Shown piece by piece: positions 52,318 through 60,223 of a stretch of DNA of 64,000 bases. Numbering within the stretch: position 1 is the first letter of the stretch; the number at the start of each line of letters is the position of its first letter. Source of the DNA: Acidobacteriota bacterium (lineage in GTDB: Bacteria; Acidobacteriota; Terriglobia; Bryobacterales; Bryobacteraceae); contig JAPKYZ010000021.1 in assembly GCA_026394055.1 (NCBI GenBank), forward strand, positions 124,001 to 188,000. Direction: 5' to 3'. A model generated the notes under the pieces. That model did not search any database and was not told the DNA's origin. It saw only the letters and a list, made by a program, of their open reading frames with translations. Position numbers and translations under genes: made by a program.

Positions 52318-53652
52318 CTGATCACCACTCCGGGGGCCCTCGCCCAGCCGCGTTCGGTCCATTTTGAGTCGCTGGAATCGAAGATCAAGAGCCGCACGGC
52401 CAAGGTCGGTGTGGTGGGCTTGGGCTACGTGGGGCTGCCCTTGGCCGTCGAGTACGCCAAAATTGGCTTCGAAGTCATCGGCATCGACCTGGCGGAACGC
52501 AAAGTGGAGGCCATCAACCGCGGCGAGTCCTACATTCAGGACGTGCCGTCGGCCGAAGTGGCGGAGTTGACCCGCGCTGGCAAGCTGCGGGCCACCACCG
52601 ATTTCGCCGCCGTGGCGGGCCTCGACACCATCAACATCTGCGTCCCGACGCCGCTGCGCAAAACCAAAGACCCCGACATGAGCTTCATCGTCGCCTCCTG
52701 CGAGGCGATCGCCGAGCATTTCCATGCCGGCATGCTGATCATCCTGGAATCCACCACCTACCCCGGCACCACCGACGAACTGGTGCGGCCCATTCTCGAA
52801 AACGGCGGGCTGCAGGTGGGCCAGGACTTCTTCCTCTGCTTCTCGCCGGAACGGGTGGACCCCGGCAACCCCCAGTTCCACACCAAAAACATCCCCAAGG
52901 TCGTCGGCGGCACCACCAGCGCGTGTGGCGAACTCGGCCAACTGTTCTACTCCCAGGCGCTGGACCGGGTGGTCGGCGTCAGCTCCACCCAGGCGGCGGA
53001 AATGGCCAAGCTGCTCGAAAACACCTTCCGCATGATCAACATCGGCTTGGTGAATGAACTGGCAGTGATGTGCTCCCGGATGGGCATTGATGTCTGGGAA
53101 GTGATCGACGCCGCGGCGACCAAGCCCTTTGGATTCATGCCGTTCTACCCGGGCCCGGGCCTCGGCGGCCATTGTATTCCGATCGACCCGTTCTACCTTT
53201 CCTGGAAGTCAAAGCAGGCCGGCATCGAGGCGCGTTTCATCGAACTGGCGGGCTATATCAATGGCCAGATGCCGCATTTCGTGGTCGACAAGATCCAGTG
53301 GGCACTCAATGAACAGTCCAAGCCGCTGAAGGGCTCCCACATCCACATCATGGGCGTCGCCTACAAGCGCGACATCGCCGACGTGCGCGAATCGCCCGCG
53401 CTCGACATCATCCACCTGTTGCTGCGGACCGGCGCCCGGATCACCTACGAAGATCCCTACGTTGCCACCCTGGAACACGAGAACCTCCCCTTCGCCTCCC
53501 AACCGGGCCTGGCCCCCGAGGCCGACTGCGTCGTCATCGTCACCAATCATGAGCGGTTCAACTACCCCGCCCTGGTGGAACAATCCCAACTGATTGTCGA
53601 CACCCGCAACGCCTGCAAGGGCTTGCACTCCGCCAAAATCGTCCGGCTTTAA
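52318..53652 (+). CDS. UDP-glucose/UDP-GlcNAc 6-dehydrogenase family (WbpA-like)
   Basis: A 444-residue NAD-dependent nucleotide-sugar dehydrogenase that oxidises C6 of a UDP-hexose to the uronic acid for surface glycans. Rossmann motif GLGYVGLPLAVEYA near residue 34, CVPTPLRKTKDPDMS, ESTTYPGTTDE, SPERVDPGN, catalytic Cys286 in GPGLGGHCIPIDPFYLSW, and AYKRDIADVRESP. The branch is UDP-N-acetylglucosamine/galactosamine type (WbpA/TviB) more than Ugd. No ATG, GTG or TTG is in frame near the N-terminus; CTG at 52318 has GAGGAG nine bases upstream and is my chosen start. Confidence 0.88.
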   Translation: MITTPGALAQPRSVHFESLESKIKSRTAKVGVVGLGYVGLPLAVEYAKIGFEVIGIDLAERKVEAINRGESYIQDVPSAEVAELTRAGKLRATTDFAAVAGLDTINICVPTPLRKTKDPDMSFIVASCEAIAEHFHAGMLIILESTTYPGTTDELVRPILENGGLQVGQDFFLCFSPERVDPGNPQFHTKNIPKVVGGTTSACGELGQLFYSQALDRVVGVSSTQAAEMAKLLENTFRMINIGLVNELAVMCSRMGIDVWEVIDAAATKPFGFMPFYPGPGLGGHCIPIDPFYLSWKSKQAGIEARFIELAGYINGQMPHFVVDKIQWALNEQSKPLKGSHIHIMGVAYKRDIADVRESPALDIIHLLLRTGARITYEDPYVATLEHENLPFASQPGLAPEADCVVIVTNHERFNYPALVEQSQLIVDTRNACKGLHSAKIVRL

Positions 53653-53688
53653 CGTACTGCGGCAGATCTTGGCGCGGCCCGGGGTGGC

Positions 53689-53724
53689 GCAGGCCTTCAG
53701 CCTGCAGGCGGAATTCATTCCGCC
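53689..53724. repeat. Two adjacent inverted repeats after the nucleotide-sugar dehydrogenase gene
   Basis: GCAGGC/GCCTGC (53689-53694 and 53700-53705, 5-base loop) is followed by GGCGGAAT/ATTCCGCC (53707-53714 and 53717-53724, 2-base loop). They form two neighbouring hairpins 37 bases past the stop. No T-run follows. They resemble a dispersed intergenic palindrome; a single copy is in this window. Confidence 0.6.
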
Positions 53725-53858
53725 TCGGGCAAGGGAAAGTGGAATAGGCTTTGATCTGAGGCGTCCGCAGTGGCCCTCCCCGAGTCGGCACTTGCACTAC
53801 ACAAGCCGCCAGCGCCGCGCCTGTCCCCGGGTGCCCAAATCTGGTCCTAGAATGGACC

Positions 53859-54653
53859 ATGCGGCTACTCATCATCGGTTTGTTTGCTTCTCTGCTTTCG
53901 GCCCAAACCTCGCGCGAACTCAGCTCCATCAACTGGATGGAGTTCCGCGAGCTGGTGCCCAAGAAAATCGAAACAGTTCTTGTCCCGTTAGGCACTCTCG
54001 AAGCCCACGGCGTCACCGGCAATGGCACCGACATTACGGCCCCGGTAGCCATCTCCAAGGCCATGGCGGAGCGGGTGAACGCGCTGGTGGCGCCCGTCGT
54101 TTCGTACGGCATCACCGGACGGCTCGATGCGTTTGCCGGCGGCTTCACCATCAGTGACGAGGCCTACCGCGCCTACGTGGGCGACGTCCTCCGGGGCATG
54201 GCGCGCATCGGGTTCAAGAACATCATCCTGGTCAACGGCCACGGCGGACAAAGTGCCGTACTGGCCGACCTGGCCGAAAAGATCGGCCGCGAGAAGAGTG
54301 TCCGGATTCTGTCCATCGATTGGTGGAGCTACTGCTCCGATGTCACCTACCGCACCTTCAATGAGGACGGCGGCCACGCCGGCTGGAATGAGACGGCCAT
54401 GATCCAGGCCATCGACCGCGCCCAGGTGCGGCAGGATCTCTACGACGATTCGCTCGCCCTCCCGCGCCAAACCGCCGGCACCTGGTCCGCCTACCCCTTC
54501 CCCGCCTCGATCATCCTCTATCAGCCCAAGCAAGGCTACGTAAAATTCGACCAGGGCAAGGCCGACGCCTACTTCAAAGGGGTGGTGGACAAGTTGGTGG
54601 ATCTGACGAATTCCACGGTCAGACTGTGGGACAAGGCGGGGATCTTTAAATAG
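53859..54653 (+). CDS. Exported creatininase-family amidohydrolase
   Basis: A 264-residue creatininase-fold protein preceded by a signal peptide (LLIIGLFASLLSAQ). Metal and active-site motifs: LVPLGTLEAHGVTGNGTD, ILVNGHGGQSAVL and the Glu in DGGHAGWNETAMIQ. Family members hydrolyse cyclic amides such as creatinine or act on formamide intermediates of cofactor synthesis; the exported form in Acidobacteria has no known substrate. It converges on the FecR-like gene across a clear terminator hairpin. Confidence 0.88.
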   Translation: MRLLIIGLFASLLSAQTSRELSSINWMEFRELVPKKIETVLVPLGTLEAHGVTGNGTDITAPVAISKAMAERVNALVAPVVSYGITGRLDAFAGGFTISDEAYRAYVGDVLRGMARIGFKNIILVNGHGGQSAVLADLAEKIGREKSVRILSIDWWSYCSDVTYRTFNEDGGHAGWNETAMIQAIDRAQVRQDLYDDSLALPRQTAGTWSAYPFPASIILYQPKQGYVKFDQGKADAYFKGVVDKLVDLTNSTVRLWDKAGIFK

Positions 54654-54716
54654 AAAGCGTCGCCGGTTGGCCGCCAGGCGACAGGCTGCCGAATCAGCGG
54701 CAAGGCTCAAATAGTA

Positions 54717-54748
54717 CAGGCCCTCAACCCCGAAGGGCAGAGGGCCTG
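54717..54748. terminator. Bidirectional terminator hairpin
   Basis: CAGGCCCTC at 54717-54725 pairs with GAGGGCCTG at 54740-54748 (9-bp stem, 14-base loop). It lies between the convergent 3' ends of the creatininase and FecR-like genes. There is no strong T-run on either side. Confidence 0.65.
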
Positions 54749-54777
54749 AGAAATGCCACCGAAGAATTCGGTAACGC

Positions 54778-55605
54778 CTAGTTGGACTGGCTGATGATAA
54801 CCGCCGTCGGGATGGCGATCGCCGTCGCGATACCGACGAAGACCATTGTCTTGGTGAAAACGCCCAGCGCAGCCCAGCTACCCGCGGCCGGTGCGGGAGA
54901 GGGAGCCGGGCCCGGAACGGGTTCGTCGGTCAAACGGTTCAACCGGGCAACTTCAATCACCTGGGTGGACCGGTCAGCCGATGCTTTCGGCGCACCGGAC
55001 ACTTCAATCCGGCGCCCGATCTCGCGATCCAGGCCTTTGCCGGTCAACTCCACCTTCAAACCGGAGGTTTCGTCCGGCAGCACAAAGCGGCCGTTCTCCT
55101 GCCCTAGCCGGCCCGTCATGGTGGACGTGGCGGACCCTGACGTAGGCTGAAGCCCCAGTGCCCGGCCCGGCGTGACATTGGCCACCGGAATGCCATTTCC
55201 ATCGGTCACCCGAACGGTGCCGGACAGCGCCGCCACGATGATATAGTCCTTCTTCATATCAACGCGAGCCTGGGCGCCATCGCCCGTCACGCGAAAGCCC
55301 ATCGCTTCAACGGCATAGGCATTCTTTCCGGCCAGCTGGCCAGCGCCCCGCTCCAGCACCACATGGTCAGCGAAAATCTTCGCTTCCGACTCACGATCCA
55401 AAGCAACGTTGGATCCGTTGGTGAGGTGCAGCATTGAGGTGGAGGCCGATGTTTTGACGGATGTTCCCGCCGAAAGATTGGCATTGCCATCCACCACCGT
55501 CTTGTTCACTTCAAGACGGCCCTGCGAAACCGCCACGCCGATCACTGGACCGGCGGCGAAGGCTGTCCCGAGTGCTGTACAGAAAACCACAAAGATTTTT
55601 TTCAT
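54778..55605 (-). CDS. FecR-domain protein with C-terminal membrane anchor
   Basis: A 275-residue protein: signal peptide (KIFVVFCTALGTAFA), a FecR-like beta domain (LEVNKTVVDGNANLSAGTSV, SMLHLTNGSNVALDRESEAKIF, VDMKKDYIIVAALSGTVRV), a Pro/Ala linker (PGPAPSPAPAAG) and a terminal hydrophobic helix (TMVFVGIATAIAIPTAVII). It is not next to a sigma factor or TonB receptor as FecR usually is; the neighbouring operon makes a surface polysaccharide. The ATG at 55605 begins the signal peptide; an upstream in-frame start would bury it. Confidence 0.75.
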   Translation of the reverse strand: MKKIFVVFCTALGTAFAAGPVIGVAVSQGRLEVNKTVVDGNANLSAGTSVKTSASTSMLHLTNGSNVALDRESEAKIFADHVVLERGAGQLAGKNAYAVEAMGFRVTGDGAQARVDMKKDYIIVAALSGTVRVTDGNGIPVANVTPGRALGLQPTSGSATSTMTGRLGQENGRFVLPDETSGLKVELTGKGLDREIGRRIEVSGAPKASADRSTQVIEVARLNRLTDEPVPGPAPSPAPAAGSWAALGVFTKTMVFVGIATAIAIPTAVIISQSN

Positions 55606-55689
55606 TCCAATAACCCATTTTTCCTTCGTCCGGCATATCGCCGGAAAACTCCGCCACGCCACCCTAGATGTGCGAGCATCGAACCAGAT

Positions 55690-55727
55690 TCGTCCTGCAC
55701 AGAAAGACTTATCGTCCTGAACAGAAA
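55690..55727. promoter_or_regulatory. Paired 16-bp direct repeats, 22-bp spacing
   Basis: TCGTCCTGCACAGAAA at 55690-55705 recurs as TCGTCCTGAACAGAAA at 55712-55727, one mismatch, 22 bases apart, which is two helical turns. They lie in the 253-base gap between the divergent FecR-like gene and the polysaccharide operon. The phase suggests a dimeric regulator bound to one face of the DNA. Confidence 0.6.
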
Positions 55728-55779
55728 AATAGTTGGGGCGCGCATTAAGCCCTCTACTACGGTATTATCGACACTTCAC

Positions 55780-55806
55780 CCCCAAAACACAAGTGTAATC
55801 TTGGGG
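55780..55806. repeat. Imperfect inverted repeat before the polysaccharide operon
   Basis: CCCCAA (55780-55785) pairs with TTGGGG (55801-55806), and inside it ACAC (55787-55790) pairs with GTGT (55793-55796). The element lies 53 bases upstream of the first operon gene; it may be an operator or a leader hairpin. Confidence 0.45.
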
Positions 55807-55858
55807 TTAAGTTGCGAAAGTTGGTCGCTGACAGCACTTCGGCAGCTTCTGCGAAAAC

Positions 55859-57097
55859 ATGAGGATTTCTCCGATATTTTTGCGCCTATCTGCCCTCGCG
55901 GCCGCGGGAATTCTCCTGCGGGCGGTGGCGTGGTCGGTACAATTGGGCTGGGCGGACCAGTTGCGGCGTCGTCCGGACCTGGCGAGCGTCACCCGTTCCA
56001 CGGAACTTGACCCTCTCAATGCGCAGGGATTCCGCGCGAAGGCCCTTTATGAGGAGCTGGCCGGGCTGGAGGCGCGGGGCAGCTGGCGAGCCGCCACGCA
56101 ATTGGATCCGAGAAATCCGCGCATCCTGATTCCGGCGGGTGTGTACGCCGAGATAAAGGGCGACTCGACCCTGGCGGAGGAATACTTGAAAACCGCGGAA
56201 AGATGGAATCGCCTGTGGCTCCCTCGATGGACTCTGGCGAACTACTATGCGCGGCGGGGTGATCGCACCAAGGTGATCGACTGGATTCGGTCAGCGCTGG
56301 CCCGGTCGTATGGCGAGACAGCGGCGGCCTTTGAACTCGCCCGTTCACAAGATCTTACGGATGCCGAAATCGCCGAACAACTTTTGCCCCGCGCTGCCCA
56401 TGCCTACGCTGAGTTCGTCGCATTCCTCACTCGAACCCCCGTTGACGCGGCGGGAGCCGCCCTCTTGGAGCGGGTGGCGAGCCGTTTTGTCGAAATGGAG
56501 CTGGACGAACCCGCTATCCGGCGGCAACCAGAGACCGTCATCGCCGCAGTGGAGCGGCTACGCGGCGACGGTCACGGGGTGGCGGCGTTGCGGCTTTGGA
56601 ATCAGGCTTGTAAATCGGCGCTGATCGGCTCCGTGGTCGCCGCGCCGGGCTCGCTGATCATCAATGGCGATTTCGCGCGCCCGTTCCTGGGGCGTGGTTT
56701 CGACTGGCGCATGACGATCCCGGCCGGGGTCGAGGGCGTCCATCACCCGGGAACCGGTACAGTAAAGTTCATTTTCTCAGGAAACCAGGAGGGCACCAAC
56801 GAGTTGCTGGCCCAGCCGCTGGTTCTCCCCCAAGGCACCGCCTGGCAGGTGAGCTTTGATTTCCGCACCCGAGGCATCACCCCGCGGCAAGCGGCTTTTT
56901 CCTGGATGCTCGATGCTGAGGCGCTGCCAGTGGAGGGCGGATTTTCAAGTGAAGATTGGTCGACCGGCCATTTTGTGATCCCGGCCGCCGGCCAGGACCG
57001 GTTGCGGCGGCTGACGCTCGTGTTGGCGCAGCCGGTGGGCGCGGTGCGGCCTGAGGGCGAACTCTGGCTGAGGAACATCCGGGCGGTACCCAATTGA
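55859..57097 (+). CDS. TPR-like protein with C-terminal carbohydrate-binding-like domain
   Basis: A 412-residue exported or membrane-anchored protein. One N-terminal hydrophobic segment (FLRLSALAAAGILLRAVAW) leads to TPR-like helices (STELDPLNAQGFRAKALYEE, TQLDPRNPRILIPAGVYAEI, LANYYARRGDRTKVIDW), and residues about 265-410 form a beta-rich domain (INGDFARPFLGRGFDWRM, WQVSFDFRTRGITPRQAAF) like carbohydrate-binding modules. The next gene, an O-antigen ligase, starts within its stop (TTGA). A role in polysaccharide assembly is inferred from context only. Confidence 0.7.
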   Translation: MRISPIFLRLSALAAAGILLRAVAWSVQLGWADQLRRRPDLASVTRSTELDPLNAQGFRAKALYEELAGLEARGSWRAATQLDPRNPRILIPAGVYAEIKGDSTLAEEYLKTAERWNRLWLPRWTLANYYARRGDRTKVIDWIRSALARSYGETAAAFELARSQDLTDAEIAEQLLPRAAHAYAEFVAFLTRTPVDAAGAALLERVASRFVEMELDEPAIRRQPETVIAAVERLRGDGHGVAALRLWNQACKSALIGSVVAAPGSLIINGDFARPFLGRGFDWRMTIPAGVEGVHHPGTGTVKFIFSGNQEGTNELLAQPLVLPQGTAWQVSFDFRTRGITPRQAAFSWMLDAEALPVEGGFSSEDWSTGHFVIPAAGQDRLRRLTLVLAQPVGAVRPEGELWLRNIRAVPN

Positions 57098-58329
57098 ACC
57101 CTCCGTTCCAACGCGCCCTCGCCATTACCTGGTGCTGTTTGCTGATGTTTGGGGTGCTAACGGCTTGGATTTCTCAGCGTTGGGCGCTGGCCGTTTTTGA
57201 GGGCGGCTTCTTCGCCCTGGGGGCCGTCTGCTGTTGCGCATTCGCCTATCGGCCGTTTCGAGTGGAGTTTCCCGCCGTGGCCTGTGTTCCCTGGGCCGCG
57301 GTCGCCATTGGGGCCGTCCAGTTGTATTCAGGCTGGACGGTGAACCGGTGGGAAACTGCTGCCGCCATGGCCCATTGGGCAACCTTTGGGCTGGTGGTGG
57401 TGATCGCCGCGCAGTTCGCCGTCCGCGCCAGCTTGCGAGACGCCGTCCGGCAGGGACTGCTGTGGTTTGCGGCCGCAGTCGCCATTGTGGGGATCGTGCA
57501 GTACTTTACGGCCAACGGGAAGGTGTTCTGGCTGTTTGAGCTGGACCGGCCCATCGTCCCGCTGGGTCCGTTCCTTTACCGGAATAAGTACGCGCAGTTC
57601 GTCGAGCTGTTCATTCCGATGACCCTCTATCGCGCCATCGAACGGCCGCGCGTGGCGATTCCGTGGGTCGTCCTGGGTATGGGGATGCTCGCTGGTTCAA
57701 TCGGGGCAGGCTCCCGTTCCGGGTTTGTGGTCGGCATCGTCGAGACGGCCGTTTTCTTTTTCCTGGTGGGGTTGGGCGGCCGCGTCGATCGAGGCCGGAT
57801 GTTGCGGTCCGTCGCCCAAGTAGGCGCTCTGTTGGTCTTGGCCGGCGGGGTGGTGGGCTGGGAATTTTTGCAATCTCGCTTTCAATCCGATATTCGTGAG
57901 GATGCGCGCCTACCGATCGCCCTCGCAACTCTCGATATGATTCGAGAGAGGCCTTTAACCGGTTTTGGCTTGGGGACGTTTTCCAGCGCCTATGGTGAAT
58001 TCGCCCGGCTGGACACCGGCTTGTTTGTCAATCAGGCCCATTGTGACTGGTTGCAGTGGCCGGCCGAAGGCGGCGTGGCGCTGTTACTGCTGATGTTGGG
58101 GGTGGGTGCCCTGGCCGTTCGCCTCGCCTGGGCCTGCCCGTGGTGTCTGGGTGTGCCGGTGGTTTTACTCCACGGTTTGGTGGACTATCCGATGCAGCAG
58201 GTGCCGCAGTTTGCAGCCCTCGTTTGGGCGATGCTGGCGTTAGGTTGCGCAGATTTTCGTAGTTTAGTGCAGAAGGGATCGCCTATGCGTCCCCTATATG
58301 ATAGAGCAGGCAGGAGTGAAGCAAGATGA
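57094..58329 (+). CDS. O-antigen ligase/polymerase family (Wzy_C) membrane protein
   Basis: A 411-residue polytopic protein with about ten spans. It carries the Wzy_C signature region: LAGSIGAGSRSGFVVGIVE (conserved Ser-Arg-Ser-Gly) and the following RPLTGFGLGTFSSAYGEFARL with the large periplasmic loop and VNQAHCDWLQWPAEGG (conserved His). This family joins or polymerises glycans on a lipid carrier. The start is TTG at 57094, overlapping the preceding stop. The export gene follows as ATGA. Confidence 0.85.
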   Translation: MNPPFQRALAITWCCLLMFGVLTAWISQRWALAVFEGGFFALGAVCCCAFAYRPFRVEFPAVACVPWAAVAIGAVQLYSGWTVNRWETAAAMAHWATFGLVVVIAAQFAVRASLRDAVRQGLLWFAAAVAIVGIVQYFTANGKVFWLFELDRPIVPLGPFLYRNKYAQFVELFIPMTLYRAIERPRVAIPWVVLGMGMLAGSIGAGSRSGFVVGIVETAVFFFLVGLGGRVDRGRMLRSVAQVGALLVLAGGVVGWEFLQSRFQSDIREDARLPIALATLDMIRERPLTGFGLGTFSSAYGEFARLDTGLFVNQAHCDWLQWPAEGGVALLLLMLGVGALAVRLAWACPWCLGVPVVLLHGLVDYPMQQVPQFAALVWAMLALGCADFRSLVQKGSPMRPLYDRAGRSEAR

Positions 58330-59294
58330 GTGTTGGACTGTTTTTGCGTTTTGGATTCGGACTCGGACTCGTGATGTGTTCGGTCATGACTGCTCAGCCC
58401 AAGCAGACGGCGTATGGACCGATGGCGGATGCCGCGGTCGCAAATCTACCAGGTCTAAGAATTGGCGCCAATGACCTGATTGGAGTGTCGGTTTACGATG
58501 CTCCGGAACTGACCAGGACGGTCAGAGTATCGGCGGAAGGCTTCATCAGCCTGCCGATGGTCAAAGGTAAGTTGAAGGCCGAGGGATTACTGCCCGGCGA
58601 GCTTGAGGGGATCATCGCCAACTCGCTCAAAGCGGGTGGGATTCTCGTGGAGCCCATCGTCGCCGTAACGGTGGTGGAGTACCACTCCCGGCCCATCAGC
58701 GTGATGGGCGCCGTCAAGAAGCCGGGCACGTTTCAGGCCGCGGGCAGCATGAAGTTGCTGGAAGCCCTGGGCCGGGCCGAGGGCCTCACCCAGGAGGCGG
58801 GCCAGGAGATCGTGGTCAGCCGGCCGGACAAAGAAAACCCGGGGAAGCTTCTGCTCACCCGAATCTCCGTCCGCGAATTGATCGATCAGGCCAAGCCTGA
58901 ATTGAACCTGGAATTGCAGGGCGGGGAAGAGATTCGAGTGCCCGAAGCGAAGCGGATCTACGTGGCGGGCAACGTCAAGAAGCCCGGTGCGTTCGTCCTG
59001 CGTGAAGGCACGCCCATGACCGTCATGAAGGCGCTGTCGCTGGCTGAGGGCGTGTCGACCTTCTCCATGAAGACGGCCTACATCTTCCGGCCCGCGACCG
59101 ATGGCAGCAAGACGGAGATTCCCGTTGAGCTGGCCAAGATCTTTCGGCGTCAGACGCTCGACGTGCGCCTGGAGCCCGAAGACCTGTTGTACATCCCAGA
59201 GAATACCAGCCGGAAAACGGCCGTCAATTTAGCCGAGAAAGCGTCAAGCTTTGGCTTGGCGACGATTTCGGGACTTTTGATCTGGCGGCGTTAG
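58326..59294 (+). CDS. Wza-like polysaccharide export protein with SLBB domains
   Basis: A 322-residue outer-membrane export-type protein. A signal peptide (LGLVMCSVMTAQ) precedes the Poly_export domain (IGANDLIGVSVYDAPELTRTVRV, GFISLPMVKGKLKAEGLLPGE) and two SLBB units (ISVMGAVKKPGTFQAAGSMKL; IYVAGNVKKPGAFVLREGTPM). There is no lipobox cysteine at a usual lipoprotein position, apart from Cys18 of the signal region. It ends with a hydrophobic FGLATISGLLIW. It is the last gene of the operon, and a terminator follows. Confidence 0.9.
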   Translation: MSVGLFLRFGFGLGLVMCSVMTAQPKQTAYGPMADAAVANLPGLRIGANDLIGVSVYDAPELTRTVRVSAEGFISLPMVKGKLKAEGLLPGELEGIIANSLKAGGILVEPIVAVTVVEYHSRPISVMGAVKKPGTFQAAGSMKLLEALGRAEGLTQEAGQEIVVSRPDKENPGKLLLTRISVRELIDQAKPELNLELQGGEEIRVPEAKRIYVAGNVKKPGAFVLREGTPMTVMKALSLAEGVSTFSMKTAYIFRPATDGSKTEIPVELAKIFRRQTLDVRLEPEDLLYIPENTSRKTAVNLAEKASSFGLATISGLLIWRR

Positions 59295-59299
59295 AAATG

Positions 59300-59323
59300 G
59301 CGTGGCCCGGGGCTGGGCCACGC
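59300..59323 (+). terminator. Strong hairpin after the polysaccharide operon
   Basis: GCGTGGCCC (59300-59308) and GGGCCACGC (59315-59323) form a perfect 9-bp stem with a 6-base loop, six bases past the export gene stop. TTGAATT follows. Its position and stability fit a transcription terminator. Confidence 0.75.
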
Positions 59324-59395
59324 TTGAATTCCATCTCGAATTGCGTCAAAAATAGTTCGCCAATGGTAGGCGATGGCGCGGCTATCGAGTAGGAT

Positions 59396-59722
59396 ATGGA
59401 GATGAATTGTTCGCATTGTGGCAGCCCGAACGTCAGGCGGTCCGCCAGTAGGGATCATTTCGGCGGATTATTGGGGTTGTTCAGCGTCCAGAAGATGCGG
59501 TGCCGGACCTGTGGCCGCTCCTTCGGCGTGAAGCGGTTCGGGTTCGCGGTCCCCAAGTTTAAGCGGCCACGGGGTTGGCGAGATGTGGAGCGGCGTTGGG
59601 GGATGTGGCGGCACAAGCGGGGCCCGTTCGCTTTCCGCGTGGCGCTGATAGGTCTGTTTTCGGTGGTCTGCGTGTGGCTATTTATTCGAGCGATTTCGAT
59701 CGAGCCGCAATTTACACCGTAA
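59396..59722 (+). CDS. Zinc-ribbon protein with one membrane segment (108 aa)
   Basis: Short protein with a zinc ribbon at the N-terminus (CSHCGSPNVRRSASR, then MRCRTCGRSF; two CxxC pairs), a basic middle (RPRGWRDVERRWGMWRHKRG) and a C-terminal membrane span (VALIGLFSVVCVWLFI). The layout suggests a cytosolic metal-binding head on a membrane anchor. I recognise no specific family. It stands alone between the export operon terminator and the VanZ gene. Confidence 0.6.
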   Translation: MEMNCSHCGSPNVRRSASRDHFGGLLGLFSVQKMRCRTCGRSFGVKRFGFAVPKFKRPRGWRDVERRWGMWRHKRGPFAFRVALIGLFSVVCVWLFIRAISIEPQFTP

Positions 59723-59753
59723 AGCCATTGCGGCCCAAGGCGACGCCTGGCAC

Positions 59754-60143
59754 CTAAGGAGCCAGCGGCGGGTTGGTGCGAGCAGGCCCCAGCCAAGCGC
59801 GCACGACCAGCCCCATGATGGTGCCGCAGCCGATGCCTAAGCCGTTGGCGGCCACATCGGCCAAGTCCGCCGCCCGCCCGGGCGAGAAGAATTGGCCAAG
59901 TTCCAGCAGCAATCCCAGAGCAAACATGGACACGCCCACCAGATAGCCTGTCCGGCGATCCTGAAACCCGATCACGGGGAGGAAGGCCAGCGCAAAGTAG
60001 GCGCCAAAATGCAGGACCTTATCGTTGATCTGCAGGCGGCCGACTGCCACCATCAGAGGAAGGTTGGCAGGCAGCAGGGAACCGGTGAGGACACTCCCCA
60101 CGATAAAGCCCCACAGGCCGAAAATGGCTGACCGGCCGTTCAA
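59754..60143 (-). CDS. VanZ-family membrane protein
   Basis: A 129-residue VanZ-like protein with four predicted spans. The diagnostic stretches are NDKVLHFGAYFALAFLPV and LLELGQFFSPGRAADLADVAANGLGIGCG, with the conserved Asp/Asn pair. VanZ confers low-level teicoplanin resistance in enterococci by an unknown route; most chromosomal members lie in exopolysaccharide or exosortase clusters, as here. Confidence 0.88.
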   Translation of the reverse strand: MNGRSAIFGLWGFIVGSVLTGSLLPANLPLMVAVGRLQINDKVLHFGAYFALAFLPVIGFQDRRTGYLVGVSMFALGLLLELGQFFSPGRAADLADVAANGLGIGCGTIMGLVVRAWLGPARTNPPLAP

Positions 60144-60223
60144 TCGTGCCTACTGTGGGCCTTGATTCCGAAGATCAGCTTGATCCCGGAGGAGACGGCA
60201 GGCACTCGCGGCAACAGCGTATT

